From: Photobacterium sp. JCM 19050
GTDB taxonomy: Bacteria; Pseudomonadota; Gammaproteobacteria; Enterobacterales; Vibrionaceae
Length of the DNA stretch: 64,000 bases
Reading direction: 5' to 3'
Assembly (NCBI GenBank): GCA_001310455.1
Contig: BAXG01000001.1
Span: 124,001 to 188,000 of the forward strand
Part shown: one piece after another, positions 30,279 through 41,628 of the stretch
Layout of the letters: each line of letters begins with the position of its first letter
Position numbering within the stretch: position 1 is the first letter of the stretch
The notes under the pieces: model-generated
Database searches by the model: none
Seen by the model: only the letters and a program-made list of their open reading frames with translations
Told to the model about the DNA's origin: nothing
Program-made: the position numbers and the translations under genes

Positions 30279-30862
30279 TTATTGTTTTTCTGCAAGAGAT
30301 CGCTTAACCGCTGCCACCACGATATCCGGGTTGAGCGTGTGGGGGACTTTTTCGATCAAGTCGCCTTGAGGGCTTAAGAAATAGAAGTAGGAACTGTGGT
30401 CAACGGCATACCCCAGCTCTGAATCAGTAAGTTCAGAAATCTGGTACAGGACACCGTATTTTTTGCCAGAGCGGCAGTCTGAGATTCCGTGCCGGAAGCG
30501 CCATCCAGAGCGGGGTGGAAATAACCAGCATAAGTGTCGGATTGCTTGCCGTCATCTCTTGCGGGATCAAGTGATATAAAAACAGGCCAAAATCTGTCGA
30601 GGTCAGATTCCGGAATTTTCTTAAGTGCCGCTGACAGTATTGCTAATGAGGTTGGGCAAACATCCGGGCAGTGGGTGTATCCAAAATAAACGATTCGAGT
30701 TCGGGGATCATTTCTGTCAAATAAATTCAGAGTGCCATCTGAGGTCTGGAGAACGCCCAATTCCGGATTGTGTGCGTCGGATTGCTTAAAATTTTCCCAG
30801 CCAAAACGGGCACCAAACCCGGCCAGAATGGCGACGACAAAAATGATACCCAGCTTTTTCAT
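30279..30862 (-). CDS. SCO1/SenC-family copper chaperone / thioredoxin-like protein (one frame break)
   Basis: Membrane-anchored protein (N-terminal helix LGIIFVVAILAGFGARFG) with the copper-binding motif CPDVCPTSL and the distal His in YAVDHSSYFYF. The family helps assemble the CuA centre of cytochrome oxidase or acts in redox stress. The frame breaks near 30462, where a run of six T (A on the coding strand) lacks one base. Restoring it gives KKYGVLYQISELTDSELG and a stop at 30279, 194 aa in total. The start overlaps the end of the preceding gene. Confidence 0.88.
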
Positions 30863-31304
30863 TTTTCAGCCTTATTTCAATTGCCATTTTGTCTATGTTG
30901 TCAGAGGTTTTTATCCAACCCCGCCAGGTCATTGCGTCTTCGCGACAGACAGGAAGTTGAACGATTCCCTCAAAATGACCGGCAGGCATCTTGCTCAGTT
31001 TCAACTTATAGATACCCATATTCATTTCTACACCTTCAAGTACAACGTCCAGTGTGTCGAACGGCATAGTTTGGTGGGTTTCTACCACTAGATTTACCGG
31101 CATTAGCGGACTGACATCCGAAGATGACAGCGCTGCAGAAAAGAGGTCGTTACTGCAAGTGTTATTGTTTAGGACACAAGCATTGTCTGGCGTGTCCAAA
31201 CCACCCGCTCGTATGCTTTGTAGTGCGTCGTACCCGAAGAAACCGCCGGTAAACAGAGCTAAACCGAAAAAAACCGGTCCGTATTTGGAAACAAGTTGAC
31301 GCAT
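30786..31304 (-). CDS. Conserved membrane-anchored protein upstream of the SCO-like gene
   Basis: Protein with an N-terminal membrane helix (VFFGLALFTGGFFGYDAL) and a periplasmic domain holding two Cys in DNACVLNNNTCSND and one in LPVCRED. I do not recognise the family by name; its partner suggests copper or oxidase-related work. As written the frame runs 74 bases into the SCO gene, out of phase with it. One added A in the run at 30863-30867 would end the protein at KK and a TGA at 30859, as an ATGA overlap with the SCO start. I think that is the true end (about 148 aa). Confidence 0.65.
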   Translation of the reverse strand: MRQLVSKYGPVFFGLALFTGGFFGYDALQSIRAGGLDTPDNACVLNNNTCSNDLFSAALSSSDVSPLMPVNLVVETHQTMPFDTLDVVLEGVEMNMGIYKLKLSKMPAGHFEGIVQLPVCREDAMTWRGWIKTSDNIDKMAIEIRLKNEKAGYHFCRRHSGRVWCPFWLGKF

Positions 31305-31391
31305 GATTTCTCACCAAATGAAAACAAAATCGAGACGATGTTAGCACGCGTTATGTTGGAAAACTGGGGGGAAGATTAAAAAATGAAGAGG

Positions 31392-31412
31392 GCCCCGGTA
31401 AACAACCGGGGC
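31392..31412 (-). terminator. Hairpin downstream of the DUF368 gene
   Basis: GCCCCGG and CCGGGGC form a 7-bp stem with a 7-base loop; a T6 run follows on the minus strand about eleven bases later. Probable but imperfect terminator. Confidence 0.45.
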
Positions 31413-31424
31413 TAAGCGAATGAA

Positions 31425-32344
31425 TTATTGGTGATTATTGGCAAAGCGCTCTAGTGTCCATACTGAAAGGACACCCAGAATCATGCGAAAATAGCCATCC
31501 AGATTTGTGCTGGTTGTCCGACAACATGTTCGAAGTTCCAGGGCATAAGGTTTTGTTCAACCAAAGGTACCTGTTCACCATGTGAATTGATGCGCCAGCT
31601 AAGCGTTTCTTTCCACGGCCAGATTTTTCCGAGTGTGCCGATCATTAACCCGGTGAGGAACGTAATAGTCGGGTTTCTGTGGCGGGCGAGAAGCCAAGAC
31701 AACAGATGAGAGAAACTGAGGATTCCGATAAGTGCTCCGGCAGCAAATATGACCAGAACGCCGATATCGAGACTCTTCACTGCCCCAAGAATAGGCGTGT
31801 ACAAGCCAAGAAGCAGAAGGATAAAGCTGCCAGAAATACCAGGAAGGATCATGGCACAGATAGCAATGGACCCCGCCATAAAGACGGTTAACGGGTCAGC
31901 TGTCAAAGTAAGAGGGTTAGCCACTGTAATGAAGTAGGCAAAACCGATACCCGCCAGCATTGTTGCGATATCTATGCTATTCCAGCGTGTCACTTGTTTG
32001 AGCATATGGACGATGGAAATGATGATCAGTCCAAAAAAGAATGACCAAATAATGATGGGGTGGTTAGTCAACATCCACGAGATTCCTTTCGCCAGTGTGA
32101 AGACACTGGTGAGGATGCCAGCCAGAAGGCTGATTAAAAAAGTGAGGTTAATTTGCTTACAAGCAGCAATGAAACCCTGTTTACGGATGATGCCGAATAG
32201 AGACGGGTTAATCCGGCGAAGACTTTCCAGCAGTGTGTCGTAAATACCTGTGATGAATGCAATAGTACCGCCTGAAACGCCGGGTACAACATCTGCCGCA
32301 CCCATTGCCATCCCTTTGAAAAACGTAAACAAATTATTCTTCAT
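31425..32344 (-). CDS. DUF368 membrane protein (PopT-type undecaprenyl-phosphate translocase family) (one frame break)
   Basis: DUF368 proteins were recently linked to recycling undecaprenyl phosphate across the inner membrane. About eight to nine hydrophobic segments and the signature GMAMGAADVVPGVSGGTIAF near the N-terminus, repeated in weaker form as ICAMILPGISGSFILLLLG, identify the family. I chose ATG 32344 (MKNNLFTFFKG). As written the frame stops early at 31481; one added base near 31486 continues MILGVLSVWTLERFANNHQ to a stop at 31425, 306 aa. Confidence 0.87.
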
Positions 32345-32562
32345 AAAAATCAGCCAACTGAAAAAAACTTGCACATTATAGCGAGGATTGGTGAAACGAA
32401 AATGGCAATTCTATATTTTCCGGTGTGTTACACCAATTAGACTCATACATTGATCATCCTGACCGGATGAATCCATCCATCGAAGCGTTGGTCGTTTGAG
32501 GTTAGCCCCGCCAGCTTATTGCCGCTCGTGCCTCGTATTGAACAAAAAACCGGCACCGTCTT

Positions 32563-33246
32563 TCACTCTCGAAAGGCCCACCGGTAAGCTTCAGCAAATG
32601 CGGTTTTTCCATTTTTTTCAATTGGGCTGCCGTGACTGGTCAGTATTTTGTCAAATGGCCAGGTAAGAATTTCTGAGAGGGATTGACGCAGTCTAACCGG
32701 ATCATCAAAAAGGCGTTTTACCTGGAAAGGGACAGAAGGAGAGAAATAACAACCTGACATGATGCCAGCTAACCGTTGTGACAACCCCGGGCCGTGAATC
32801 CAGGCCAGACTGTCCCCCAGAATCAATGTCTCACTTTGCGGGTCACAGAATACGACTTCACCAAGGGAATCTGAACCAAGCAGGCGAGTTTGATAGATAT
32901 CGTTTCGCCAGATATCCGGCGTGTGGCGCCCTCCCAATGCCCCATCAAAATTGATGTCAGTCCGTTTGCTTTCCAGCGTAGGTGGTGCAAAAAATTGAGC
33001 ATCCGGGTAGCTTCGCCACCAATCTCCGAGATAAAGGTGATGGTGGGGGTTTGGCGTAACCACCGCAGCGATGTCACCCATTTGCTTGAGTTTTTCTTTT
33101 AAGCACGGAGTTAGCTCGACGGGAGAATGGATGAAAAGACGCTGGTCTCTCAGGCGAATAATGACCATACGAACACCGACATTTATGCCAAACAGTTTTA
33201 AGTCGGTGTCCTGATACCACATCCTGTCTTTGTGCCACTCAATCAT
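32563..33246 (-). CDS. DUF4336 family protein (metallo-beta-lactamase-like fold)
   Basis: Cytoplasmic protein of about 227 aa with NPHHHLYLGDWW, the histidine-rich metal motif of the MBL-like DUF4336 family, and LILGDSLAWI later in the fold. Function is not established. Start is uncertain: ATG 33246 (MIEWHKDRMWYQDTD) has AAAAGGA eleven bases upstream; ATG 33312 or TTG 33330 in the same frame would lengthen it. The frame is intact. Confidence 0.78.
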   Translation of the reverse strand: MIEWHKDRMWYQDTDLKLFGINVGVRMVIIRLRDQRLFIHSPVELTPCLKEKLKQMGDIAAVVTPNPHHHLYLGDWWRSYPDAQFFAPPTLESKRTDINFDGALGGRHTPDIWRNDIYQTRLLGSDSLGEVVFCDPQSETLILGDSLAWIHGPGLSQRLAGIMSGCYFSPSVPFQVKRLFDDPVRLRQSLSEILTWPFDKILTSHGSPIEKNGKTAFAEAYRWAFRE

Positions 33247-33330
33247 ACGATTTACATTCCTTTTCGAAATCCATTTCATGTTACCCCAGATGTCGGAATT
33301 GATATCGGACATATCTTTTTCGATATTCAA

Positions 33331-33729
33331 TCAGAGTCACAGCTTGGGACAAATGTGTTCGTTTTGTTTGTCAATTGTCGGGCGCGTTTTCTAAGAAAAC
33401 GCATTGACCGCAGAAGTGGCTACTCCCTCATAATGTGACTATGGTCAAATAAACACCAAATTAACCGGTGGTTGTTGGGCTTATTTGCACATGAAATTAT
33501 GTATTGAATTATGGTGGCCTGGCTTTGTAGATCGGAGAAAAGTGCTGCTTGTGTGATATTTTAAAGTGATAAATATTGAAATATCCAAAGTGGTGCATCT
33601 ATCCAAAGGTCGATTGGCAGTGAGTTTGAGAATTTTGACAGGTGAAAGATTAAACATCAGGGGGCAAAATTGTCCGAGATTTGTCTTTTACAACGACATC
33701 ATTCAGTGCATCACAGGAAGGAATGTACG
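33331..33729. promoter_or_regulatory. malP upstream region with a CRP-like site
   Basis: About 400 bp without a gene. TGTGA-CTATGG-TCAAA (33434-33449) matches eight of ten core positions of the CRP consensus. Glycogen and maltodextrin genes are commonly CRP-controlled. I looked for MalT boxes and found none convincing. Confidence 0.35.
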
Positions 33730-36170
33730 ATGAATAAAACTTTTAACCAGGAAGCCTTCAAACAGTCAGTACTGGAAAACCTGACGGTGTCTCTTGCGAA
33801 GACACCGGAATCTGCATCTCCCCGGGATTGGATGCTTGCGCTGGGGAAATCGATTAGCAACCTGTCTAATTCTCAACTAGTCTCGACCGAAAAGGCGCTG
33901 GAAGAGAGCGCAGCCCGAAAAGTAAATTATCTTTCACTCGAATTTCTCATTGGTCGTATGACAGGAAACAACTTAATTGCCCTGGATATCTACCGTGAAG
34001 TCAGTGAAATCATGGAAGAGTTTGGTTTAAATCTTTCTGATGTTCTTGAAGAAGAGATGGACCCGGCGCTTGGAAATGGCGGTCTGGGACGGCTTGCCGC
34101 TTGTTATATGGATAGCCTGGCTGCCCAGGAATTTCCGGCAGTTGGGTATGGGCTCCACTATGAATACGGTCTTTTCAGACAGGACTTTGAGGAATGCCAT
34201 CAGGTAGAAACCCCTGATGCATGGAAAGGCCCTGAAGGTTATCCATGTGAAGTGCTCAGGCCAGAACTGTCGCAAAAGGTCGGCTTCTGGGGTGAAGTAG
34301 AAGCTTATACAGATGAAAAAGGCAAACCACGACGCCGGTGGACGCCGGGATTACTGTTAGAAGGCAGAGCATGGGATATTCCGGTTCTCGGATATAAAAA
34401 CAACGCAGCATACCCGCTTCGTTTGTGGGAGAGTCGGGCGATTGAACCGTTCAATCTCGACCGTTTCAATGACGGAGACTATGTTGGGGCGCAGTATCCG
34501 AGCCTTGAAGCCGCTAACCTGACAAAAGTGCTCTACCCAAATGACAATCATGAACAGGGACAAATACTGCGCCTGATGCAGCAATATTTTCACTGTGCCT
34601 GCTCAGTTGCCGACATCTTGCGACGTCACCTCGCGCTTGGCCGCCCACTTGATTCTCTGTCTGACTTCGAAGTTATCCAGCTCAATGACACGCACCCGAC
34701 TATTGCTATCCCCGAGCTGATGCGTTTGTTACTTGATGAATATGGACTGGAATGGGATGCCGCCTGGAATATTTCATCGAATACATTCGCCTATACCAAC
34801 CATACATTGTTGCCGGAAGCGCTTGAAAGCTGGAGTGAATCTCTTATGGGGCGCTTGTTACCCCGTCATATGGAGATCATTTATGAAATCAACGCCCAAA
34901 TGCTCAAAGATGTTGGAGAGAAATGGCCCGGAGATATCGCTAAATTGCGAAAACTTTCGGTGATTGAAGAAGGTAACCATCGCCGTGTCAGGATGGCTAA
35001 CCTTTGTGTTGCAGGTTCATTTGCTGTCAACGGCGTTGCTGCAATGCACTCTGAATTGGTGAAAACCCACCTGTTCCCGGATTTCGACACATTGTATCCA
35101 GGCAGGTTGACCAATGTTACAAACGGCGTGACGCCCCGACGCTGGCTTAAGTTCTGCAATCCCGCCTTATCGGCACTTATCGACAAGCATGTCTCGGGGG
35201 ACTGGGCTGCCGACCAGGATTTGTTGAAACAACTGAATGAACTTGCTGACAACAAGCGGTTCCAAAAAGCGTTTATGGCAGTGAAAAAAGCCAATAAGCA
35301 GCGTTTGGCGGACTGGGTGAACAAACATTTGGATGTCGAACTCGACACAGATGCGATCTTCGATGTCCAGGTGAAGCGTCTCCATGAGTACAAACGCCAA
35401 CACCTTAATTTGCTCCATATTCTTTCCCTTTACCATCGATTGCTCAATGAACCGGGATTCGATATGAATCCGCGCGTATTTGTGTTTGGCGCAAAAGCAG
35501 CACCAGGTTATGCGCTGGCAAAAGACATTATTTTCGCTATCAACCGGGTGGCTGAAACCATCAATGCTGATGAAAGGGTCAACCATAAGCTTAAAGTGGT
35601 GTTCTTGCCTGATTATCGGGTAAGCCTTGCAGAGCTGATCATCCTGCAGCGGATGTATCAGAGCAGATTTCTACCGCCGGCAAAGAAGCATCTGGTACGG
35701 GTAATATGAAGCTTGCTCTCAACGGTGCGCTTACTGTAGGGACAATGGATGGAGCAAACGTTGAGATCCGCGAGGAAGTAGGGGATGAGAATATCTTTAT
35801 ATTCGGGCTCAGTGTTGATGAAGTCCATGATTTGAAAGCATCGCATTACATCCCGTCGAAATATTACGAGTCAGATCCATTGCTTAAAGCATCGATTGAT
35901 TTGCTTTACAGCGATGAGTTCACACCGGGGGAGCCGGGAAGGCTTGGGTCGATTGCTGATAATCTCATCCATCACGATCCATTCCTGGTGTTGGCTGACT
36001 TTGAAGACTATGTGCGTGCGCAGGGAGAAATAGACAAAGCTTACAGCGACAAAGTCGGCTGGGCGCGTAAAGCCATCATCAATACAGCGTCAATGGGCAA
36101 ATTCAGTTCAGACAGGAGTATTCGCGACTACGTGGATGGCATCTGGAAGTTGGAAAAGGTATCGGTTTAA
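33730..36170 (+). CDS. malP: Glycogen/maltodextrin phosphorylase (one frame break)
   Basis: Releases glucose-1-phosphate from alpha-1,4-glucans using pyridoxal phosphate. ATG 33730 has AGGAAGGA upstream; frames starting earlier at 33670 are not family-like. Phosphorylase motifs include [30 protein letters not shown] and, after the frame break near 35657, EASGTGNMK with the PLP-binding Lys. One added C in the CC of ATCCTG restores the frame and gives 813 aa, normal for MalP/GlgP. It is the first gene of malP-malQ-glgB, an order I recall from V. cholerae chromosome II. Confidence 0.95.
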
Positions 36171-36196
36171 TTGGCGAAAATGCCAGGGACAACGTC

Positions 36197-38382
36197 ATGG
36201 TAGACAAAAATAACATCAGAAATGCAGCGGAATTGGCCGGTCTGCAGCGCCAATATATTAATGCTTGGGGCGTTGAAACCTCAGTCAGTGAAGATCAACT
36301 ACTCAAACTCCTTGCTGCGTTAGGTTACGACACCCGCGATGAAGAATCGTTAGCTGCATCTGTTGCAAGAAAGCATAAAAAGCAGGTGCTGGAACCCGTT
36401 ATTGTCTTAAGACAGGACCGGGCGATGGATATTCAGCTTAGTGCCGGCAGGAGTGCGCGAATCGGGGATTTTTCCTGGAGGGTGTTACTTGAGAATGGCA
36501 ACGTAATTGAAGGGACGCTGGAAGCCCATTTGAAAGATGACCGCCGAGAAAATGATGGGATCATTGTTTTCCGGTTATTGGAGAAGTCTCTGCCTGCTGG
36601 TTACCACTCGCTTGAGATTACTCGTAAACGTCGTAAAACCCCTTATAGCGCTCGTCTTATTGTTACACCGGGCGTGTGTTACAAACAGTCTTCGCTCGAA
36701 AGTGGAGAAAAACTTTGGGGGACGACAATCCAGTTATACAGCTTAAAAACGGAGCATAACTGGGGTATCGGGGATTTTGGAGATCTTCGGCAACTGATTG
36801 GGGAAATTTCAAACCGTGGTGGAAAGTTTGTAGGGTTGAACCCGATTCATGCGCTTTTCCCTGCAAACCCTGAAGGAGCCAGCCCCTACAGCCCATCATC
36901 AAGGCGATGGCTGAATGTGTTGTATATCGACATCACTGCAGTTCCGGAATTCGCAATGAGTGAAGCAGCCCAACAGTTGGTCGGCAGTGAAGAGTTCCAA
37001 GCTCGTTTGCAACAATCCAGAGAGGCATCCTGGGTTAATTACAGTGAAGTCGCCTGCTTGAAATTGTCTGTTCTTCCGATCCTCCACCGTACTTTTGTCG
37101 AAAGGCAAAAAAGCGGACAGACTGAGAGAGCAAACGCGTTTGAAGCATTTGTACAAAAAGGCGGAGAAAGTCTTCTTCAACAAGCGACCTTTGATGCGTT
37201 GCACGCAAAACTGAAAGCGGAAGATGATTCAATTTGGGGCTTTCCTGTTTTCCCTCCTCAGTACAAGCGCTTTATGTCTCCTTCTGTGCAGGATTTCATT
37301 GCTGAAAACCAGGCATCGATAGAGTTCTATATGTACCTTCAGTGGTTAGCGGATGAGCAGTTGGCCGAGGTTCAGGCTTTTGCTGAAAGCAAAGGTATGG
37401 ATATGGGGCTTTACCGGGATTTGGCCGTAGGCGTTTGTGATGGCGGTTCTGATGTATGGGCGGATGACGGTGTGCTCTGTGAAGAGGCAGGGATCGGGCA
37501 CCGCCGGATGTTCTGGGGCCGTTGGGACAAAGCTGGGGCTTGCCGCCAATGAACCCTCATGTATTGCGTGAAAGAGGTTATCAGCCGTTTATTGATTTAC
37601 TGCGTGCAAACATGTCACATTGCGGCGCATTGCGGATTGATCACATTCTGGGTTTGCTTCGTTTGTGGTGGATTCCAAAAGGGGAATCTGCGAGTGAAGG
37701 TGCATATCTTTCTTATCCCGTTGATGATTTACTGGGCATATTGGCACTTGAAAGCCATCGTCACCAGTGCAGTGTGATCGGTGAAGACCTGGGTACAGTG
37801 CCGGAAGAGATCGTGCAACTACTTTTGGATTCAGGGGTGCATTCGTACAAGGTATTTTTCTTCGAAACAGCGAAGGATGGCGGGTATATTTCACCGGAAC
37901 ATTATACGGGACAATCCCTCTCTACCTTGTGCACTCATGACATGCCGACACTTCGAGGGTTCTGGCATTGTGATGATCTCAGGTTAGGACAGGAGATTGG
38001 TATCTATCCGGATGAAGACCAGCTTCAGATGTTGTTTGACGAAAGAGCTAAGAACAAGCAACGGATGCTCGACAGTATTGCATGGCACGGCCACCTTCCG
38101 GAGGGGGTTGGAAGGGATGCGATGTTTGTCCCTATGGATCGCTACCTTGCTGAAGGCATGCAGCTCCATCTGGCGTCAGGTTCGAGTGCATTGCTTGGAC
38201 TTCAACTCGAAGACTGGCTGGAGATGGACAAACCGGTAAATATTCCCGGGACGGTTGAGGAATACCCTAACTGGCGCCGAAAACTGTCCGCAACCCTGGA
38301 AGAAATGTTTGCCAGGGAAGAAATTAATTCACTTTGCCAACGCTTGACGGAAACCAGAGCTCGCGCATCCAACAAGGAGTAA
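36197..38382 (+). CDS. malQ: 4-alpha-glucanotransferase (amylomaltase) (one frame break)
   Basis: Transfers 4-alpha-glucans between maltodextrins, supplying chains for MalP. ATG 36197 has AGGGA upstream and lies 27 bp after malP. GH77 motifs: LWGTTIQLYSLKTEHNWGIG, nucleophile Asp in LRIDHILGL, acid/base Glu in IGEDLGTVP and Asp in THDMPTLRG. The frame breaks near 37497, where a GGG run should be GGGG (GAPPDVLGPLGQSWG in the restored frame). The 728-aa product aligns with E. coli MalQ throughout. Confidence 0.95.
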
Positions 38383-38390
38383 TGCATTCA

Positions 38391-40590
38391 ATGTCGAGTC
38401 CCTATTTGTCCCCTGATTTTACCAAAAATATGCCGCGCTGGAGAGCGCGGCATTCAGCGATCCGTTTTCTTTCCTCGGACCTCAGTATCGTGAAGAGCCG
38501 AGTGCAGATTCTGCTTCTCTCCGGGTTTGGATGCCCGGTGCGGATAATGTCTGGCTGGTGCAGGAGGGGGAAGAAACGGTTCTGTTGGAAAGAGAGGGTG
38601 CGAGTGGGTTTGTCTGGAAATCTGAATTTTCACTGACGTCTTCCCCCTACAAATTGCTGGTGGATTGGAACGGGGTCGAACAGGAAATTACTGACCCTTA
38701 CCAGTTTCACAAAGTCATGCCGTCTGCCAATTCCCTTGAGAGCGTGTCGAGCCTTTACCATGAAATGGGGGCACAACTCGTTTCATTTGAGCACGGTGGG
38801 AAAACATACAACGGAACGCGTTTTATTGTTTTCGCGCCAAATGCTTCTGCAGCCAGCATTGTTGGTGATTTTAATCAATGGGACGGTCGCAGACACCCCA
38901 TGCAGCGTCTGGACTACGGTCTATGGGGCTGTTTATTCCGGATATTAACGCCGGGGAAAGGTACAAATTTGAACTGAAAGACAGTCAGGGCAAAGGACTG
39001 CCTCACAAAGCTGACCCCTGGGGATACCAGGCGGAACAGTATCCTTCATTTTCGTCCGTCGTTTACGACCACCAAACTTACAGGTGGAAGGATCAAGGTT
39101 GGCAAAACCGTCCGGTTCAGAGCAAGCATTTAATACCTCTCAGCATCTATGAGTTGCATGTTGGTTCCTGGCGACGCAAAGAAAACGGAGACTCACTGGA
39201 CTACCGAGAGTTGGCTGAAGAGTTGGTTCCTTATCTCACAGAGATGGGGTACACCCATGTCGAACTCATGCCTGTTGCCGAGCACCCGTTTTATGGTTCC
39301 TGGGGATACCAGACCGTAGGCATGTTTGCACCAACCAGCCGGTTTGGTACACCTGATGATTTCAAGTATTTTGTTGATTGCTGTCACCAGGCGGGCATTG
39401 GGGTCATTCTTGACTGGGTGCCTGCGCATTTCCCTTCAGACGACCACGGATTGGCTAACTTCGACGGCACGGCCCTGTTCAACGATCCCGATCCGAGAAG
39501 AGGATGGCACCAGGACTGGAACAGTTATATCTACGACTATGGAAGGGAGCATGTCAGAAAGTTCCTCGTTTCCAACGCACTTTTCTGGCTTGAACAGTTC
39601 CATATCGACGGGCTGAGGGTTGATGCTGTTGCTTCAATGCTGTATCTGGACTATTCGAGAAAAGACGGAGAGTGGATACCCAATGAGTTTGGTGGTAATG
39701 AAAACCATGATGCTATCAGCCTGCTGAAATGGGTAAACGAAGAAGTCTATAGCCGTTTCCCGAATGCCATGACAATCGCTGAAGAATCGACAGCGTTTCC
39801 CGGAGTTTCCAAGCCGACATGGGCCGGAGGACTGGGCTTTGGATTTAAATGGAACATGGGTTGGATGCACGACAGCCTTTCTTACATAAAGGAAGACCCG
39901 GTTCACCGCCGCTATCACCACAACACCATTACGTTCCCAATGGTTTACGCCTTTAGTGAAAACTATGTGCTTTCACTTTCCCACGATGAAGTGGTTTACG
40001 GAAAAGGCTCTATTCATAACAAGATGCCCGGTGATGAGTGGCAAAAAGCGGCAAATCTTCGAGCCTATCTTGGTTACATGTATGGTCAGCCCGGGAAAAA
40101 GCTCAATTTTATGGGCACAGAATTAGGGCAGTATGAAGAGTGGAATCACGACGGGCAATTAGCCTGGCAGTGGCTTGATTACCCTAAACATAAGGGAATT
40201 CAGTCTTTAGTCAGCGATTTGAATCATTTGTACACCTCGACACCGGCGCTCTTTGAACTTGATGCATCCCCCGAAGGTTTTGAGTGGCGAATGCAGGATG
40301 ATGCTGAAGGCAGCGTTTTGGTTCATGAGCGCTTTGACCATCAGGGTAACCGTGTGATGGTTGTTACCAATTTCACTCCTGTGCCGAGAGACAGCTATCG
40401 AATCGGTGTGCCGGTTGAAAACGGGCATTATGAACTATTGTTAAACAGCGACAGCGGGAAATACTGGGGGAGCAACATGCCAGTACCAGACAATATGAAA
40501 GTTGAAGCTATACCGTACCACAATCTCAGCAGATCTGTAGATTTGGTACTTCCACCTCTTTCCACACAGTTCTATCGCTTTGTCCAATAA
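38391..40590 (+). CDS. glgB: 1,4-alpha-glucan branching enzyme (two frame breaks)
   Basis: Makes alpha-1,6 branches in glycogen. I chose ATG 38391 because AAGGAG at 38374-38379 is 11 bases away; ATG 38382 is only two bases from it. The first break, near 38419, lacks a T in a T4 run ([20 protein letters not shown] restored). The second, near 38929, lacks a G in a GGGG run (LWGLFIPD restored). Catalytic motifs: nucleophile Asp in [10 protein letters not shown], acid/base Glu in [10 protein letters not shown], and [10 protein letters not shown]. The CBM48 domain ([20 protein letters not shown]) precedes the GH13 core. The restored length is 733 aa against 728 in E. coli. Confidence 0.95.
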
Positions 40591-40609
40591 CAAATAGTGA
40601 ATACGTTGT

Positions 40610-40630
40610 AAGGGGCTTCGGCCCCTTTTT
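40610..40630 (+). terminator. Terminator of the malP-malQ-glgB operon
   Basis: AAGGGGC, a UUCG tetraloop, GCCCCTT and a T tract, 20 bp after the glgB stop. Confidence 0.93.
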
Positions 40631-40740
40631 GCGTACATTTGAATCGTACAAATTTTTCGAACAATTTGCTCACTTTCCCCAGGTGTTCCTTTTTAAGTCA
40701 AACAACTACATTGTTCTTAACAAACATTAAGGAGGTTGTT

Positions 40741-41576
40741 ATGAGCAATGTAACCATCAAGCAAATTATTCCTTCGCATCCCTCAAACGATGGCGATGGT
40801 GTGCGCATTCAAAGGGTGCATGGGTTCAACAACAAGGCCTTTTCACCATTTTTGATGATTGACGAGTTAAAGTCATCGAACCCTGATGACTATATCGGCG
40901 GTTTTCCTCCGCATCCGCACCGGGGTATTGAGACACTGACATATATGCTGGAAGGTCATTTTCAACATAAAGATCATATGGGGAATGTGGGTGAACTTCG
41001 TTCAGGCGGTGCGCAATGGATGTCGGCGGGTAGGGGTGTTATTCACAGCGAAATGCCAGTGATGGAAGAAGGTCAACTTCACGGTTTTCAAATTTGGATC
41101 AACATGCCAGGAGCCAAAAAGATGAGGCCTGCGCAATACCATGATTTTCAGCCCGAATCTATTGCAGAGAAAGAACTTGGCAAAAACGGTTTGGTTAGAG
41201 TGATCGCCGGAGAGTTGGGTGTGGATAGTGACGTTGTCACCGGTCCGCTTCAGCAAACCGGAATCAGAGCGACAGTGGCTGACATTCGATTGCCCTTGCC
41301 CGATACCGTTGAGTTGCTTCTTAAGCCTAATGACCAAACGCTCCTTTATGTTTACCGGGGGGAGTTAGAACTGGGAGGGAAATCCATCCCGTCAGGCAAT
41401 CTGGTTGTTGTTCAGGGTGAAAACTCCAGGTTAGTGCGACGATGGATACCGGAGCTCTGTTGTTGAGCGGTGAGCCTATTGATGAACCGGTTGTGCATTA
41501 TGGACCGTTTGTGATGAACACCATGGATGAGATAAACCAGGCGATCGCCGACTATCAGAATGGCACATTGGTTTAA
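40741..41576 (+). CDS. Pirin family protein (one frame break)
   Basis: Double-stranded beta-helix (cupin) protein. The N-terminal cupin holds the iron ligands in [17 protein letters not shown] and RGVIHSEMP. Family members include quercetinases and redox sensors; the role here is unknown. ATG 40741 has a strong AAGGAGG. The frame breaks near 41433; one added base gives [20 protein letters not shown], then HYGPFVMNT and a stop at 41576, 278 aa. It stands alone behind the glgB terminator. Confidence 0.88.
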
Positions 41577-41596
41577 TTTCTGAACGTACATTGAAG

Positions 41597-41612
41597 GGAG
41601 CCAACTGGCTCC
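41597..41612. terminator. Small hairpin between pirin and acyltransferase genes
   Basis: GGAGCC-AACT-GGCTCC, followed by TTG and A/T-rich sequence, between two convergent genes. Weak T tract. Confidence 0.45.
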
Positions 41613-41628
41613 TTGATTCGTTTGAAAC

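Noticed and set aside
35650..35720. Programmed ribosomal frameshift in malP and similar sites
   Set aside because: No slippery heptamer with downstream structure was seen, and the same kind of break recurs in two dozen unrelated genes, so error is the simpler explanation.
38334..38636. Separate 100-aa gene at the start of glgB
   Set aside because: Its first part is the glgB N-terminus before a lost T; the remainder is out of frame with the real glgB coding sequence.
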